Assembly (NCBI RefSeq): GCF_024586455.1
Contig: NW_026089623.1
Span: forward strand, 15,132,236 to 15,196,235
Length of the DNA: 64,000 bases
Direction of reading: 5' to 3'
Origin: Bactrocera neohumeralis
Lineage: Eukaryota > Arthropoda > Insecta > Diptera > Tephritidae
Numbering within the stretch: the stretch's first letter is position 1; each line of letters starts with the position of its first letter. The notes under the pieces were generated by a model, which saw only the letters and a program-made list of their open reading frames with translations, made no database searches and was not told the origin of the DNA. The position numbers were made by a program, and so were the translations under genes. Below, piece after piece: positions 21,011-31,988 of the stretch.

Positions 21011-21730
21011 AACAACAAGGTATATACAAATCTTTTCGACATTAAATTTAATATTAATTAATGTCTTAAGCAGCGTTTGAGAAGCTACGCTACTCCGTAG
21101 CATTTCATTTTGCTATTGCTTTGTCGGGAGCTGTAGCTGATTGCAAACGCTGGCGTAGCGGTAGCAAACATTGGGAGCGGTAGTAGAGCAGAGCTAATTA
21201 AAATTTTCAAGTGCTACAGCTCTTGCATGTTTAGGCTATCTTTTCGCGAAAATTCCTCTATCCATGCATATGGATTTTTGCTCATTTAAATTTAATAAAC
21301 AAATAAGTAATTTTATATAATATTATAAAAATATTATTATATAAAATGGGCAACTGGGCAACGCAGAAATACCACGCGAAAGTACTTCAGTCACCGCGGG
21401 TATTGGCTCGACCAGGGGTCGAATCCTTACATCCGTGCATGAATCGGCAAACGAAAGAAAATTACGGATCGTAATGTGTTTTCAATTTACTATAGTTTTT
21501 ACAATACATACAAAATATGTGGAACTGTCAAAACTGTTTTGCAAATTTTCAATATACTAACAAAAGCTAATTAATTATCAAAATGGATCCTACTTTGTTT
21601 TTTTATTTGAGCTCTAGTGAACTGATGGGAATAAATAAAATAGTGCTGAGATAGCTAAGAGATCGTAGCAATAGCATAGGTATAAAAAAAAAACATATTA
21701 TAAATCCTCATTAACAAAATTTTCTTTGTA
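21011..21730. other. Non-coding DNA upstream of the Harbinger remnant
   Basis: AT-rich with no open frame. It contains AGCGTTTG...CAAACGCT inverted motifs (about 21066-21150) and, at about 21350-21420, one diverged copy of the GC-rich module (CGCAGAAATACCACGCGAAA...GGCTCGACCAGG) described below. Confidence 0.5.
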
Positions 21731-22013
21731 GATGTATCGTTGAACAAAGCATTGGAATTTTAAAAAGACGGTGGAGAATTTTAGGATATGGCAAGGAAGG
21801 AAGGTATCATCCCACAAAAGTGGAAGATTTGCTAACGTCTCAGCGGCATTACATAACATCTGCATAAAATTTTAAATAAGTTATGACCTTCGAAATTGCG
21901 TTCTGATCACACACAAGAAATAGACACCGGTGTAGCGAACCGCCTCACCGTAATCGACCAAACGATAAGAGACCAAATAAAATATTCTTTAATAAATTTA
22001 ATTCAAAAATGTA
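21731..22013 (+). pseudogene. PIF/Harbinger transposase C-terminal remnant
   Basis: After a splice-acceptor-like TTCTTTGTAG the sequence encodes CIVEQSIGILKRRWRILGYG and RYHPTKVEDLL, the conserved block near the third catalytic residue of PIF/Harbinger DDE nucleases. One frame later come SAALHNICIKF and an IDQTIRDQIKYSLINL tail. The rest of the transposase is missing and no terminal repeats were found. The call rests on motif recognition only. Confidence 0.75.
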
Positions 22014-22243
22014 TATGTCCTTAACCTTGTAAATAATTTCTTTTTTATGTAAACTTAAATCCACAAATTTTGTTCATATAAATATTTCTTTTTTATAATT
22101 TACATACAAAATTAAAAAAAAAAATTTGCTCACATTTCCATAAATTTGTCTATTACGATTGGCATTTTTCATTCGAATGACAATTTGAAAGAACGGATAC
22201 GTTTATATACTCGTTCACGTACGTCATCATGCCAGATTACGAT

Positions 22244-23609
22244 CAGGGCTGGGCATAGTGCACTAAAAAATAAATGCAATAAGGTTTCACTAGCACTACT
22301 TCTTCAGTGGTAGTTAAACAGCAAAATCCACTATCACTGAAAATTTAGTGATAGTGAAAAAAAAAATGCACTATCACTAAACCTTTAGTGATAGTGAAAA
22401 ACAAATTGCACTATCACTAAACCTTTAGTGATAGTGAAAAACAAATTGCACTACCACTAAACCTTTAGTGATAGTGAAAGCAACTTGCACTACCACTAAA
22501 TATTTAGTGATAGTGAAAACCTTTAGTGATAATAAACATTTTTCAGTAACATAACACTGTTTCTTGAAGGATAAAAATAAGATTATGTACATACATATGT
22601 ATATGTATAAGCTGAAGCAGTATGAGGCAATATATTCAAAATAAACCATATATTTGAGTAGAGACTTCTAATTATGCCGCACCAAAATTAGGAACACATA
22701 ATTCATTCTTTATTTGCTTTTTTTAATACCAACATTTCAAAATTACGGTCGGTGAGATTTTGCCTTGTCGATCGATTGACAATTCCAGCATGTAACATAT
22801 GTACCTTTGCTAGCATAAGTGCTCATTAGAATTTTGTCACTTTGTTTTGTTACTCTTTCGCTTAAATGTACTTACAGTGAGGAGCAAAACAGGGAACATA
22901 TTTGCTCTTTTCAGATATTAGCATTGATTTTCATGATACAATTTTTACCATAGGTTTTTTGAAAGTTTGATGATGATTTTTTTTTCATATAACGTAAATA
23001 TTTTAGAACATTTTTCATTGTTTTGTAATTATTTAACATGTCGTATGTGTTGTGATATTTCTATTGGACAAAAAAGCAAACATGCATTCCTTTTTGCTCC
23101 CCAGTGTACATTTGAACATTCATACAAACATATGTATCGCATTACTACTGAGCTGCAGTGCCATTTTGAGACTGCCAAATCAAGTAGTCTGCACTTGACA
23201 CCTAGAAATCATGTTTTATTTCGTTGGACTGGCTTAATGACAACGTTTAATTATACCGCCTATATACCAAGAAACATTTTTTATCAACAAACTAGTTGAT
23301 AATTAATATCGGCCATAAAATATAATTTCAAATGTATTTAGTTAAAGCTCATGTTTCACTAAAGGTTAAGTGATAGTGCATTTTTTTCACTATCACTAAA
23401 TATTTAGTGGTAGTGCAATTTGTTTTTCACTATCACTAAAGGTTTAGTGATAGTGCATTTTTTTTTCACTATCACTAAAGGTTTAGTGGTAGTGCAATTT
23501 GTTTTTCACTATCACTAAATTTTCAGTGATAATGGATTTTGCTGTTTAACTACCACTGAAGAAGTAGTGGTACTGCAATTTAGTGGTAGTGCAAAAATGC
23601 CCAACCCTG
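22244..23609. mobile_element. hAT-like fold-back element made of palindromic monomers
   Basis: The 1366-bp element has a perfect 8-bp target duplication ATTACGAT (22236-22243 and 23610-23617) and termini CAGGGCTGGGCAT and complement. Both arms (about 22300-22530 and 23350-23590) are arrays of near-perfect palindromes, CACTATCACTAAA followed by TTTAGTGATAGTG, separated by short A/T spacers. The centre (22540-23330) has no recognisable gene. Terminus and 8-bp target fit a non-autonomous hAT element. Confidence 0.88.
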
Positions 23610-23689
23610 ATTACGATAGAAGCGTTACGATCACCTATGTCATAACACGAAATAAAGGTTTTTACGTGACGAGTAACGAGTTTTTCATT

Positions 23690-24200
23690 ATTTATTATTT
23701 TATTTTTTTAAAGCGCGGCCGAAGGCCAGCAACGCAGAAAGGAGTACTACGCGAAAGAACTTCAGTCACTCCTTGTATTGGCACGACCAGCATTTTTTTC
23801 TAGAACGAGGCCGAAGGCCGCCAATTTTATAATAGACTTGAAAATGCGAACGCCAATATTTTTAAATTTCACACAATCTAGTTAGTAGTTATTTAGTATT
23901 CATTTCTAGATTGAAAAGTTTTTTTTATAGTTGATAAAGAAAAAAGAATCACGCGATGATACAAACAAAGAAAAAGCTGTCATTGAAAAATCCTTAATTT
24001 TTGGTTCTTAAGATGTGGCAAAGCTGGTTTTCCTCGTAAATGCAAACACTCTAACGTTTTCAGCCATGAATTTGATAAGTGAAATTAATAAATTTAGCTG
24101 AAAAATAACAAAATAAAAGTGAAATGTGAACTCATGTGATCAAATTGAAATTTATACTTCGCGTGTTTTTCGAATCGGTAATTTTTTTTCTGTAAATTGG
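23690..24200 (+). repeat. Fold-back family F, left half, with GC-rich module
   Basis: Homologous to 40020-40550 and, reversed, to 58380-58700. Shared phrases include AAAAGAATCACGCGATGATA and AAGATGTGGCAAAGCTGG. It begins with a GC-rich module (about 23706-23825) containing CGCGGCCGAAGGCC. The other half of the same copy lies at 27061-27230, past a mariner and a LINE. Confidence 0.65.
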
Positions 24201-24284
24201 TAGTACCGTTAGTGACATCTATGCTAAATTTCACGTCAAAATTTTCATTAGTAGGTATTTGAGATACGCGTCGTTTTGTGAGGC

Positions 24285-24660
24285 TCTAAAAGTGGATTCT
24301 TCTATTTTTACTATGTCTGTACTTATTGAACAAAAAAGTGCGATAATGCACCATCTCATACTGCATTGGTTATTCGTGATCATTTCGCCACATTTTCAAC
24401 TAATATCGTGCCGCAACCACCGCATTCGTCTGATTTACCTTCGTGTAACTTCTGGCTATTCAGCAAATTCACATCACCACTCCGAGGACACCGTTTTGAC
24501 TCAATTGAGGATATAAAACCTGAATTGAAAAAGGCTCTGATGGCCATCACGACGGAGGATTTTTCCAAGTGCTATGATGACTGCAAAATTCGTTGATATA
24601 AGTGTATTGCAGTGGGAGGGGATTACTTTGAAAGAGGTGAAATGGAACAAAATACGAAAT
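24285..24660 (+). pseudogene. mariner transposase C-terminal remnant
   Basis: The frame contains CDNAPSHTALVIRDHF (second catalytic aspartate), NIVPQPPHSSDLPSCNFWLF, where mariner has its last catalytic aspartate, then RGHRFDSIEDIKPELKKAL and a GGDYFE ending. The last catalytic position reads Asn instead of Asp. The 5' part and terminal repeats are absent. At about 24660 it runs straight into a LINE, so one long open frame spans both. Confidence 0.85.
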
Positions 24661-27060
24661 ACACGAAATATGGTTATCTGTAGTACTAGGTTCCAGCATA
24701 AGAAGATTCATCAAGCTACCTGGCTGTCTCCGGATCGAAAAACTACCAACCAGATCGATCATGTTGTGATAGATGGAAGACACGTCTCCAGTGTTTTAGA
24801 CGTGCGTGCGCTCCGAGGTCCTAACATCGACTCGGACCACTATCTTGTTGCAGCTAAGATTCACACTCGCCTCTGTGCAGCAAAAAACGCACGCCAACAA
24901 ACACAAAGAAGGTTCGACGTCAAGAAGCTGCAATCACAACAGACAGCCGAACGATTTTCTACTCGGCTTGCACTCCTGCTCTCTGAGAGCACTAGTCAAC
25001 AACTCGGTATAAGGGAACTGTGGGACGGCATTTCAAATTCCTTACGTACAGCTGCAACCGAAACCATTGGATTTAGGAAAGAGCAAAAGAACAGCTGGTA
25101 CGACGAGGAGTGCCGTGTCGCAGCGGAGAGAAAACAGGCTGCCTACCTCGCAACGTTACGATCGACCACTACACGTGCGGGATGGGATAGATACCGAGAG
25201 TTGAAGAGGGAAGCGAGACGCATTTGCAGACAGAAAAAGAAAGAGGCCGAAATGCGTGAGTACGAAGAGCTTGATAAGCTGGCCGACAGGGGTAATGCTC
25301 GAAAATTCTACGAAAAAATGCGGCGGCTTACAGAAGGTTTCAAGACCGGAGCATACTCTTGTAGAACCCCCAAAGGTGATCTAGTCACTGATGCCCAGAG
25401 CATAGTTAAATTATGGAGGAAACAGTTCTCCAGCCTGCTGAATGGCAGTGAACGCACAACACCAGGAGAAGGAGAACCCGATTCCCCAATCGATGACGAA
25501 GGAGCAGACGTTCCATTACCCGATCATGAAGAAGTTCGAATAGCAATTGCCCGCCTCAAGAACAACAAAGCGGCAGGGGCCGACGGACTACCGGCCGAGC
25601 TATTCAAACACGGCGGCGAAGAACTAATAGGGAGCATGCATCAGCTTCTTTGTAAAATATGGTCGGACGAGAGCATGCCCAACGATTGGAATTTAAGTGT
25701 GCTATGCCCAATCCATAAAAAAGGAGACCCCACAATCTGCGCCAACTACCGTGGGATTAGCCTCTTCAACATCGCATATAAGGTTCTATCGAGCGTATTG
25801 TGTGAAAGATTAAAGCCCACCGTCAACAAACTGATTGGACCTTATCAGTGTGGCTTCAGACCTGGAAAATCAACAACCGACCAGATATTCACCATGCGCC
25901 AAATCTTGGAAAAGACCCGTGAAAGGAGAATCGACACACACCACCTCTTCGTCGATTTCAAAGCTGCTTTCGACAGCACGAAAAGGAGGTGCCTTTATGC
26001 CGCGATGTCTGAATTTGGTATCCCCGCAAAACTAATACGGCTGTGTAAACTGACGTTGAACAACACGAAAAGCTCCGTCAGGATCGGGAAGGACCTCTCC
26101 GAGCCGTTCGATACCAAACGAGGTTTCAGACAAGGCGACTCCCTATCGACTTCTTCAACCTGCTCCTGGAGAAAATAGTTCGAGCTGCAGAACTAAACAG
26201 AGAAGGTACCATCTTCTATAAGAGTGTACAGCTGCTGGCGTATGCCGACGATATCGATATCATTGGCCTCAACACCCGCGCCGCTAGTTCTGCTTTCTCT
26301 AGGCTGGACAAGGAAGCACAGAAAATGGGTCTGGTAGTGAACGAGGGCAAAACGAAATATCTCCTGTCATCAAACAAACAGTCGTCGCACTCGCGACTTG
26401 GCTCTCACGTCACTGTTGACAGTCATAACTTTGAAGTTGTAGATAATTTCGTCTATTTAGGAACCAGCATTAACACCACTAATAATGTCAGCCTGGAAAT
26501 CCAACGCAGGATTGCTCTTGCCAACAGGTGCTACTTCGGACTGAGTAGGCAATTGAAAAGTAAAGTCCTCTCTCGACGAACAAAAGCTAAACTCTATAAG
26601 TCGCTCATAATTCCCGTCCTGCTATATGGTGCAGAGGCTTGGGCGATGACAGCAACCGATGAGTCGACGTTACGAGTTTTCGAGAGAAAAATTCTGCGAA
26701 AGATTTGCGCATTGGCCACGGCGAATATCGCATCAGATGGAACGATGAGCTGTACGAGATATATGACGACATTGACATAGTTCAGCGAATTAAAAGACAG
26801 CGGCTACGCTGGCTAGGTCATGTTGTCCGGATGGATGAAAACACTCCAGCTCTGAAAGTATTCGACGCAGTACCCGCCGGGGGAAGCAGAGGAAGAGGAA
26901 GACCTCCACTCCGTTGGAAGGACCAAGTGGAGAAGGACCTGGCTTCGCTTGGAATATCCCATTGGCGCCACGCAACGAAAAGAAGAAACGACTGGCGCGC
27001 TGTTGTTAACTCGGCTATAATCGCGTAAGCGGTGTCTACGCCAATTAAGAAGAAGAAGAG
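24661..27060 (+). pseudogene. RTE-like LINE, 5' truncated: endonuclease end, RT, C-terminal part
   Basis: The copy starts inside the AP-type endonuclease (HKKIHQATWLSPDRKTTNQI, DSDHYLVAAK). A long linker follows, then the reverse transcriptase with NNKAAGADGLPAELFK, CPIHKKGDP, GFRPGKSTTDQIF, LFVDFKAAFD and YADDIDIIG. The frame breaks near 26150 (RQGDSLS) and near 26715. The ending, RLRWLGHVVRM then GRPPLRWKDQVEKDL, runs to a stop at 27026. The 3' end is only about 30 bp plus (AAG)n. A short 3' end with a simple-repeat tail and single-ORF layout suit the RTE clade, but clade placement needs a tree. Other copies are at 12504, 19008, 42980 (minus) and 45076. Confidence 0.85.
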
Positions 27061-27230
27061 AAGAAATGGAACAAATTCACCTTTCAATTTGATGACAGTA
27101 GTATTTAAATATTCAATGCGAAAATCTTTAATGAAATATAGCGAAATACCATGGTTATTAGTGCAAATTTTAGAATTTTTAATCGGGAATATTCTATGAA
27201 ATACAATTATTGTTAGCAACATTATTTATT
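27061..27230 (+). repeat. Fold-back family F, right half
   Basis: It matches 40535-40690 (GAAATACC...TAGTGCAAATTTT, CAATCGGGAATATT or near variants). Together with 23690-24200 it makes one copy, so the mariner/LINE block between them is a later insertion. Confidence 0.6.
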
Positions 27231-28334
27231 TTTGTTTGATTGGTATAGATTTTGTATCTTATGTTATTTAATAAATAAAGATAAAAAAAATCGTTTCAAC
27301 CAATTTTTCTCGCCCAGGAGTTTTAAGGGGGTATTCTACTCTAGAATTTTGAAAAATTCGATTTTTTTCATATATTTAAAGTTTAGACCCTTAAGAACAT
27401 ATCCTCCAAAGAATTTTTAAAAATAAAAATTATTATAAGAGCCACAGTTACTTTAGTGACGCAGTACCTAGCCCGGTTCGGCCGTATCGAATTTTTTAAA
27501 CGCGTTTTTCTCGAAACTACTTTTTTTCCACACGGTACCGGCATTATCTCAAGTTCTTTTCAACCGATTTACTTGAAATTTTGTGTGAACCTTCTTTATA
27601 TAATCCTTTATCGTTCCTATAAGCATCATTTAAAAATTTTGGTTTTTAATATGTTAAAAAAATTCAGGAATTTCAAAAAAAAGCGTAAAAAATGATTTTT
27701 ATTTTCAGGCAGTCGCCATTTTTCAAAAAAAAAAATTTCGTGTTCCCTGAGGTAGGGACTATAACAGCATCCCTTACTGATTAAGAATTTCTTTTGATTT
27801 TTTTTTTTGTCAGACCACCAGGAGAGTCAGGATCAATGTCACCAGGATGCGCCATTTTTTTTATACCTGTCTCACAATAGACAATAGACAAAAAGATGCC
27901 GACGATATACCCTCCACGTCACAAGGGCAACCCGAAATAAATGCTAGTGTACCTAGAAGGCAAAAATTAGAAAGTACAGCAGATCGCTTAAAAAGATTTT
28001 TAAATGAGGAAGATAAAAAAATGGAGAATTTGATCAGATAAAAATGGATAAAATGCTAGCAGCTATACGCCTATGTACCAAGCAATAGAGAATAATAATA
28101 AAACTGTTGCAAGAGCTATTACTGAATTAAAAGATGAGTTTGTAAGTATAAGTACTCAATTGCTAAGCAATTCTGTCTTGAATTTCACAACACCCCTGAT
28201 TATTATTACTATTCCTTGAGTGATTTACGATGTCAATAAAAAATTTAGATAGCCAATTTAACTAATCATTTATATTGTTATCACGATAAATGATATCCTT
28301 GACAACAAAGAGCAAGCGGAGCCCCGAGTTTAGA
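27231..28334. other. Non-coding repeat-like DNA with a short degraded frame
   Basis: 27280-27830 looks like a non-autonomous repeat (GGGGGTATTCTACTCTAGA at its left, CGGTTCGGCCGTATCGAATT inside), but I found no matching right end. A frame at 27871-28041 encodes a polar helical stretch (RRQKLESTADRLKRFLNEED) I do not recognise. Confidence 0.45.
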
Positions 28335-28800
28335 CTAGTTATTTATGTAAATAAGACGATAAGTCGGCTTTTTCAAAGTAAAGTCGACCTGAATTGATTT
28401 GGAGTCGTTTAATTTGATGCGCGACTTAGATGCCCACTTAGTAATTGCCACGTTATAACCAGTTTCCATCGGTTGCAAGTTTGAGTATACATCCTCTTGT
28501 TTAATGCGGAAGTATCTATCTTTTAAGTACGAAGCAATTATTTCGCAAAATTGTTTGGGTAGAGCAGCAGACTCGAATGCCAAACGTTCTTTTTATGAAT
28601 TGGACTTTCAACGAAATTAACGATTCGGTGTACCTGGACAATTGTTGAATGGTGGTCACGGAAGCCAAATTGATGTGTTGGTATGAGGTGTTTATGAACA
28701 ATTATTGGTTTGAGCTTATTTATGAGTACATTCTCAAAGATCTCAGATAAAGCTGGCAGCAGGTCTATATTATGTAATATCGTGTACTGACTTACCCGGC
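28335..28800 (-). pseudogene. Jockey-type RT fragment (minus strand)
   Basis: The minus-strand frame gives SYLKDRYFRIKQEDVYSNLQ then, after an internal deletion, WASKSRIKLNDSKSIQVDFT, both typical of Jockey reverse transcriptase around and after the palm. The catalytic box between them has been lost. It overlaps nothing else and is flanked by an inverted repeat (28160-28206 against 28858-28905). Confidence 0.65.
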
Positions 28801-28869
28801 TTAGGTTTAATTATGACTTCTGATACTTTCCAAAGCGATGAAACGTATCTTAGACTGTTTATAATAAGG

Positions 28870-30792
28870 GGTGTTGTGGAATCCTAGACAGAATTGTTTA
28901 GCTGTGAGAATTGCAAACCAATTCTGATTTTCAATGGTCCACAGAATCTGATTGGATTTTCGTCTTTTCGAACATACGCAAAACCAATATTCGAACCAGC
29001 CGTTTAGAAACTGGATTGAACTAACTGATACAGTATCACTGGATGAAAAGGTAAACTGGCTATACGAGAGAATGAACGATGAAATTGTGCAATTTGTTCC
29101 TGTCCATACTAACAGAAAAAGCAATTATTCATGCTGGTTTTCTAGGGAGCTGATGTGTAAAATACAGCGAAAAAGGATGCGCATGCAACATACAAGAAAT
29201 TAAAAACCGGTTATGCCTACAATGTTTTTCATCGGTTACGGTCGGAATGCAAAAGAATTGGCAAAGGGTGTTACACGTCCAGGATGGAGGAGCTTGTACG
29301 GGTGGGTTCGAGTCAGTTTTGGAAATTCGTCAAAAGCAGGAGACGGAACAATATGGATATCCCATCCTCCGTGTCGTGGATGATAGCGTAGCTACGACGG
29401 GTGGGGAAGTGAGCAATCTGTTTGCGTCGTTCTTTGGTAGCATCTATGCGGAGAAAGTTAATGATAATAGGGAACCAATGCCCACAGCTCAAGCTGTGTA
29501 AACATCGACGAGCTACGATGTGAAATTATCGGAACTCACCATCCGCTTCGCTGAAGTGTACGAGCAAATGTGCAAACTAGATGGAAAGAAAGGAGCCGGA
29601 CCAGATGGAATACCGAACATATTACTGAAGAGCTGTGCAGTCGGACTTGCCCAACCAATAACCCACATCTTTAGTAAATCACTGGAGATGGGTATTTTTC
29701 CGTCGGCATGGAAACGCTCGTATATTTGTCCAATTTACAAGGCGAGATCTGAGGTGTCCAACTACAGGCCAATATGCATACAACCGGCAATGGCAAAGTT
29801 GTTTGAGAAACTTGTTTTGCAGCAGGTGAATTTCGCCTTCAAGAATACGATGTCGACCAATCAACATGGGTTCTTTGGCGGCAGGTCTATGGCTACAAAC
29901 CTTTATCTATATGTCGATTACGTACTGAGAGCGTTGGACAAGGGTGAAACAGTTCACAATATCTAAACGGACTTCAGCAAAGCCTTCGACATGGTGGATC
30001 ATGAGCTCTTAATAGAGAAGATGGAGTGACGGGATATGTATTGAGTTGGTTTAACTCGTACTTGACTGGGAGATTCCTGCAGGTGCGAGTCAATTGCTAT
30101 GTGACGTCCGAGTTTAAAGTGTCGTCCGGGATCCCACAGGGTTCCCATCTGGGGCCAGTGTTGTTTAGCATATTTGTCAACGACATTGGGGACAAAATAT
30201 CGTCGGAATTTTTACTATATGCTGATGACCTCAAGATGTTCCGGAAGATAAGCACTGACGATGATATTAGTGCATTACAGCAAGACCTTGATTGACTTGA
30301 GGAGTGGTGCGACGAAAATAAAATGAGTTTAAATTTAAAAAAGTGCGTGGTGATGTTCTTGTCACGGTCCTTGAGTCGTCTGTCCAGCTGTTTACCGTAT
30401 CGCTGATTATCAGCTAGAAGAAGTCACAGTAGTAAAAGATCTTGATGTCATTATTGACAATGCACTAAATTTCGCCGGGCACATTGACAAAATTACATTT
30501 CATATTCAGATGTGGGGATGACTTCAGGAATGCTGATACGTTCGTAAGGCTGTACTCGACCTTGGTGCGTCCGATGTTGGAGTATTGTTCATTGGTTTGG
30601 TCTCCTCATACCGACTGTCTCATTGACAAAGTGGAGAGAGTGCAGAAGGAACTGTGTAAATATGTCGCGTACTTCCTGGGACGTAAAGGATGGATCGGAG
30701 GATCGGAGGAGGTTCGTGGTCAATTTGGGATTTGTGAACTGATGAGTCGGAGACAAGTATCAGTTCTCTGGTTTGCTTTTAAATCAACTTAA
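28870..30792 (+). pseudogene. CR1/Jockey-like LINE, endonuclease-RT linker and RT
   Basis: 28952-29203 encodes the linker (ELTDTVSLDEKVNWLYERMN). The RT follows in pieces: KKGAGPDGIPNILLK (about 29590), YICPIYKARSEVSNYRPI (about 29720), FSKAFDMVDHELL (about 29980), SGIPQGSHLGPVLFSIFVND and LLYADDLKMF (about 30215, catalytic DD), and the thumb with RPMLEYCSLVWSPH (about 30570). At least four frame breaks disrupt it. The endonuclease and 3' end are missing. The SHLGP and YADDLK wording suggests a CR1/Jockey-group element. Confidence 0.8.
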
Positions 30793-30918
30793 ACTTAGTC
30801 AATAGATATTTCGAGCGCTCGAAAAAAAATATCCCTGGTCGGTCCAAAACCTCGGTGTTCATAATTCTTCTTTGTCCAAATTCTTCTTCTTTCTGCAATA
30901 ATAATGAATTATAAATTT

Positions 30919-31250
30919 TTCTATTACGTATTTCTCATTTTTAACAATTCTCGATCAGTCTCGAATATTTCCTATTATGTATTTCTCATTTTTGCCAATT
31001 CTCGATCAGTCTCGAATATTGAGAGTATCGATATTTTAATTTATTTTTATTTTTCCAATTATTATAATTTTTCTATTATGTATTTCTCATTTTTACCAAT
31101 TCTCTTTCAGACTCGAATATTGAGAATATCGATATTTTAATTTCTTTTTATTTTTCCAATTAATATTATTTTTCTATTATATATCTCATTTTTATCAATT
31201 CGTGTTTAGTCTCGAATATCGAGAGTATCGATATTTCGAACCCGATCACT
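30919..31250. repeat. Minisatellite, ~101-bp period
   Basis: Units contain CTATTATGTATTTCTCATTT, a TCTCGAATATTGAGAGTATC-like palindromic stretch and ATCGATATTTTAATTT. CTATTA starts at 30921, 30972, 31073 and 31174, so one short unit (51 bp) is followed by two of 101 bp and a partial unit. Confidence 0.8.
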
Positions 31251-31279
31251 GTTTGTATCACTAGTGCTCAATTGAATTT

Positions 31280-31488
31280 CGAACAGTGATGCCATTTATA
31301 GCGTAAATATCGTGCAAAATCGTAATATTTTTTATTGTTTTTTTTTGCAAAAAAAAACAGAAAAATACATAACGCGCCATATATATTCGTAAATTGGAAT
31401 TAAAAACACGAATTTTAAGACATTTCCCGTGAAAATTGGTGCACGTTTTCGGAAAAGCCGCTCTTCTGAACCTTTACCGTAAAATCTT
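31280..31488 (-). mobile_element. Half copy of fold-back MITE family C
   Basis: It is the reverse complement of 12308-12503, ending CTGAACCTTTACC. The copy begins at the exact point where, in copy 1, the LINE tail interrupts the family, so only one arm is present. Confidence 0.75.
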
Positions 31489-31509
31489 TTAGAAATTTTA
31501 TTATCTTGA

Positions 31510-31810
31510 TAAATACCGGTGTTGGTCCGACCAGGGCCGCCAATGCAAACAGGAGTTTAACTGATCACGCCCCGGTGTTGGTCCGACCAGGGTTATTTTT
31601 TGAAGGGCGGACGAAAGCCGCCAGTGCAGAGAGGAAGTCAACGAGAAAGAACTGATCACGGCCAGGTGTTGGTCCGACCAGGGTTATATTTTTGAAGGGC
31701 GGACAAAAGCCGCCAGTGCAGAGAGGAATTCAACGAGAAAGAACTGATCACGCCCAGGTGTTGGTCCCACAAGTGTTATTTTGAAGCACGGCCGAAGGCC
31801 TCCAATTAAT
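31510..31810. repeat. GC-rich hairpin module, tandem array
   Basis: About three units contain GGTGTTGGTCCGACCAGGGT, a GCGG...CCGCC stem, GCAGAGAGGAAG and GAAAGAACTGATCACG. They share sequence with 32950-33200, 56690-56800 and, more distantly, the modules at 23706, 40125 and 58555. Non-coding. Confidence 0.75.
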
Positions 31811-31988
31811 TAGAATGCAACACTTTTGTTATGCGAACAAAAATTATTGAACAAAATGCTATTTACCCAAAGTCTTAGTAGTGTATATGTGTATTTTTTT
31901 TTTATCCTGACTAATTTCTGTATCCGTCCGTACCGTCAAATCGCGGCGCCAAAAACATCGTAATATTGCCCTTTGTGGGGAAACTTTA

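Noticed and set aside
22300..22530. Regularly spaced palindromic repeats that look like a CRISPR array
   Set aside because: They form one arm of a fold-back transposon with an inverted second arm and an 8-bp target duplication, in eukaryotic DNA with no cas genes.
24574..26178. A 534-codon frame suggesting a novel fused protein
   Set aside because: The first ~30 codons are the end of a mariner transposase and the rest is a 5'-truncated LINE; the joint is an insertion boundary.
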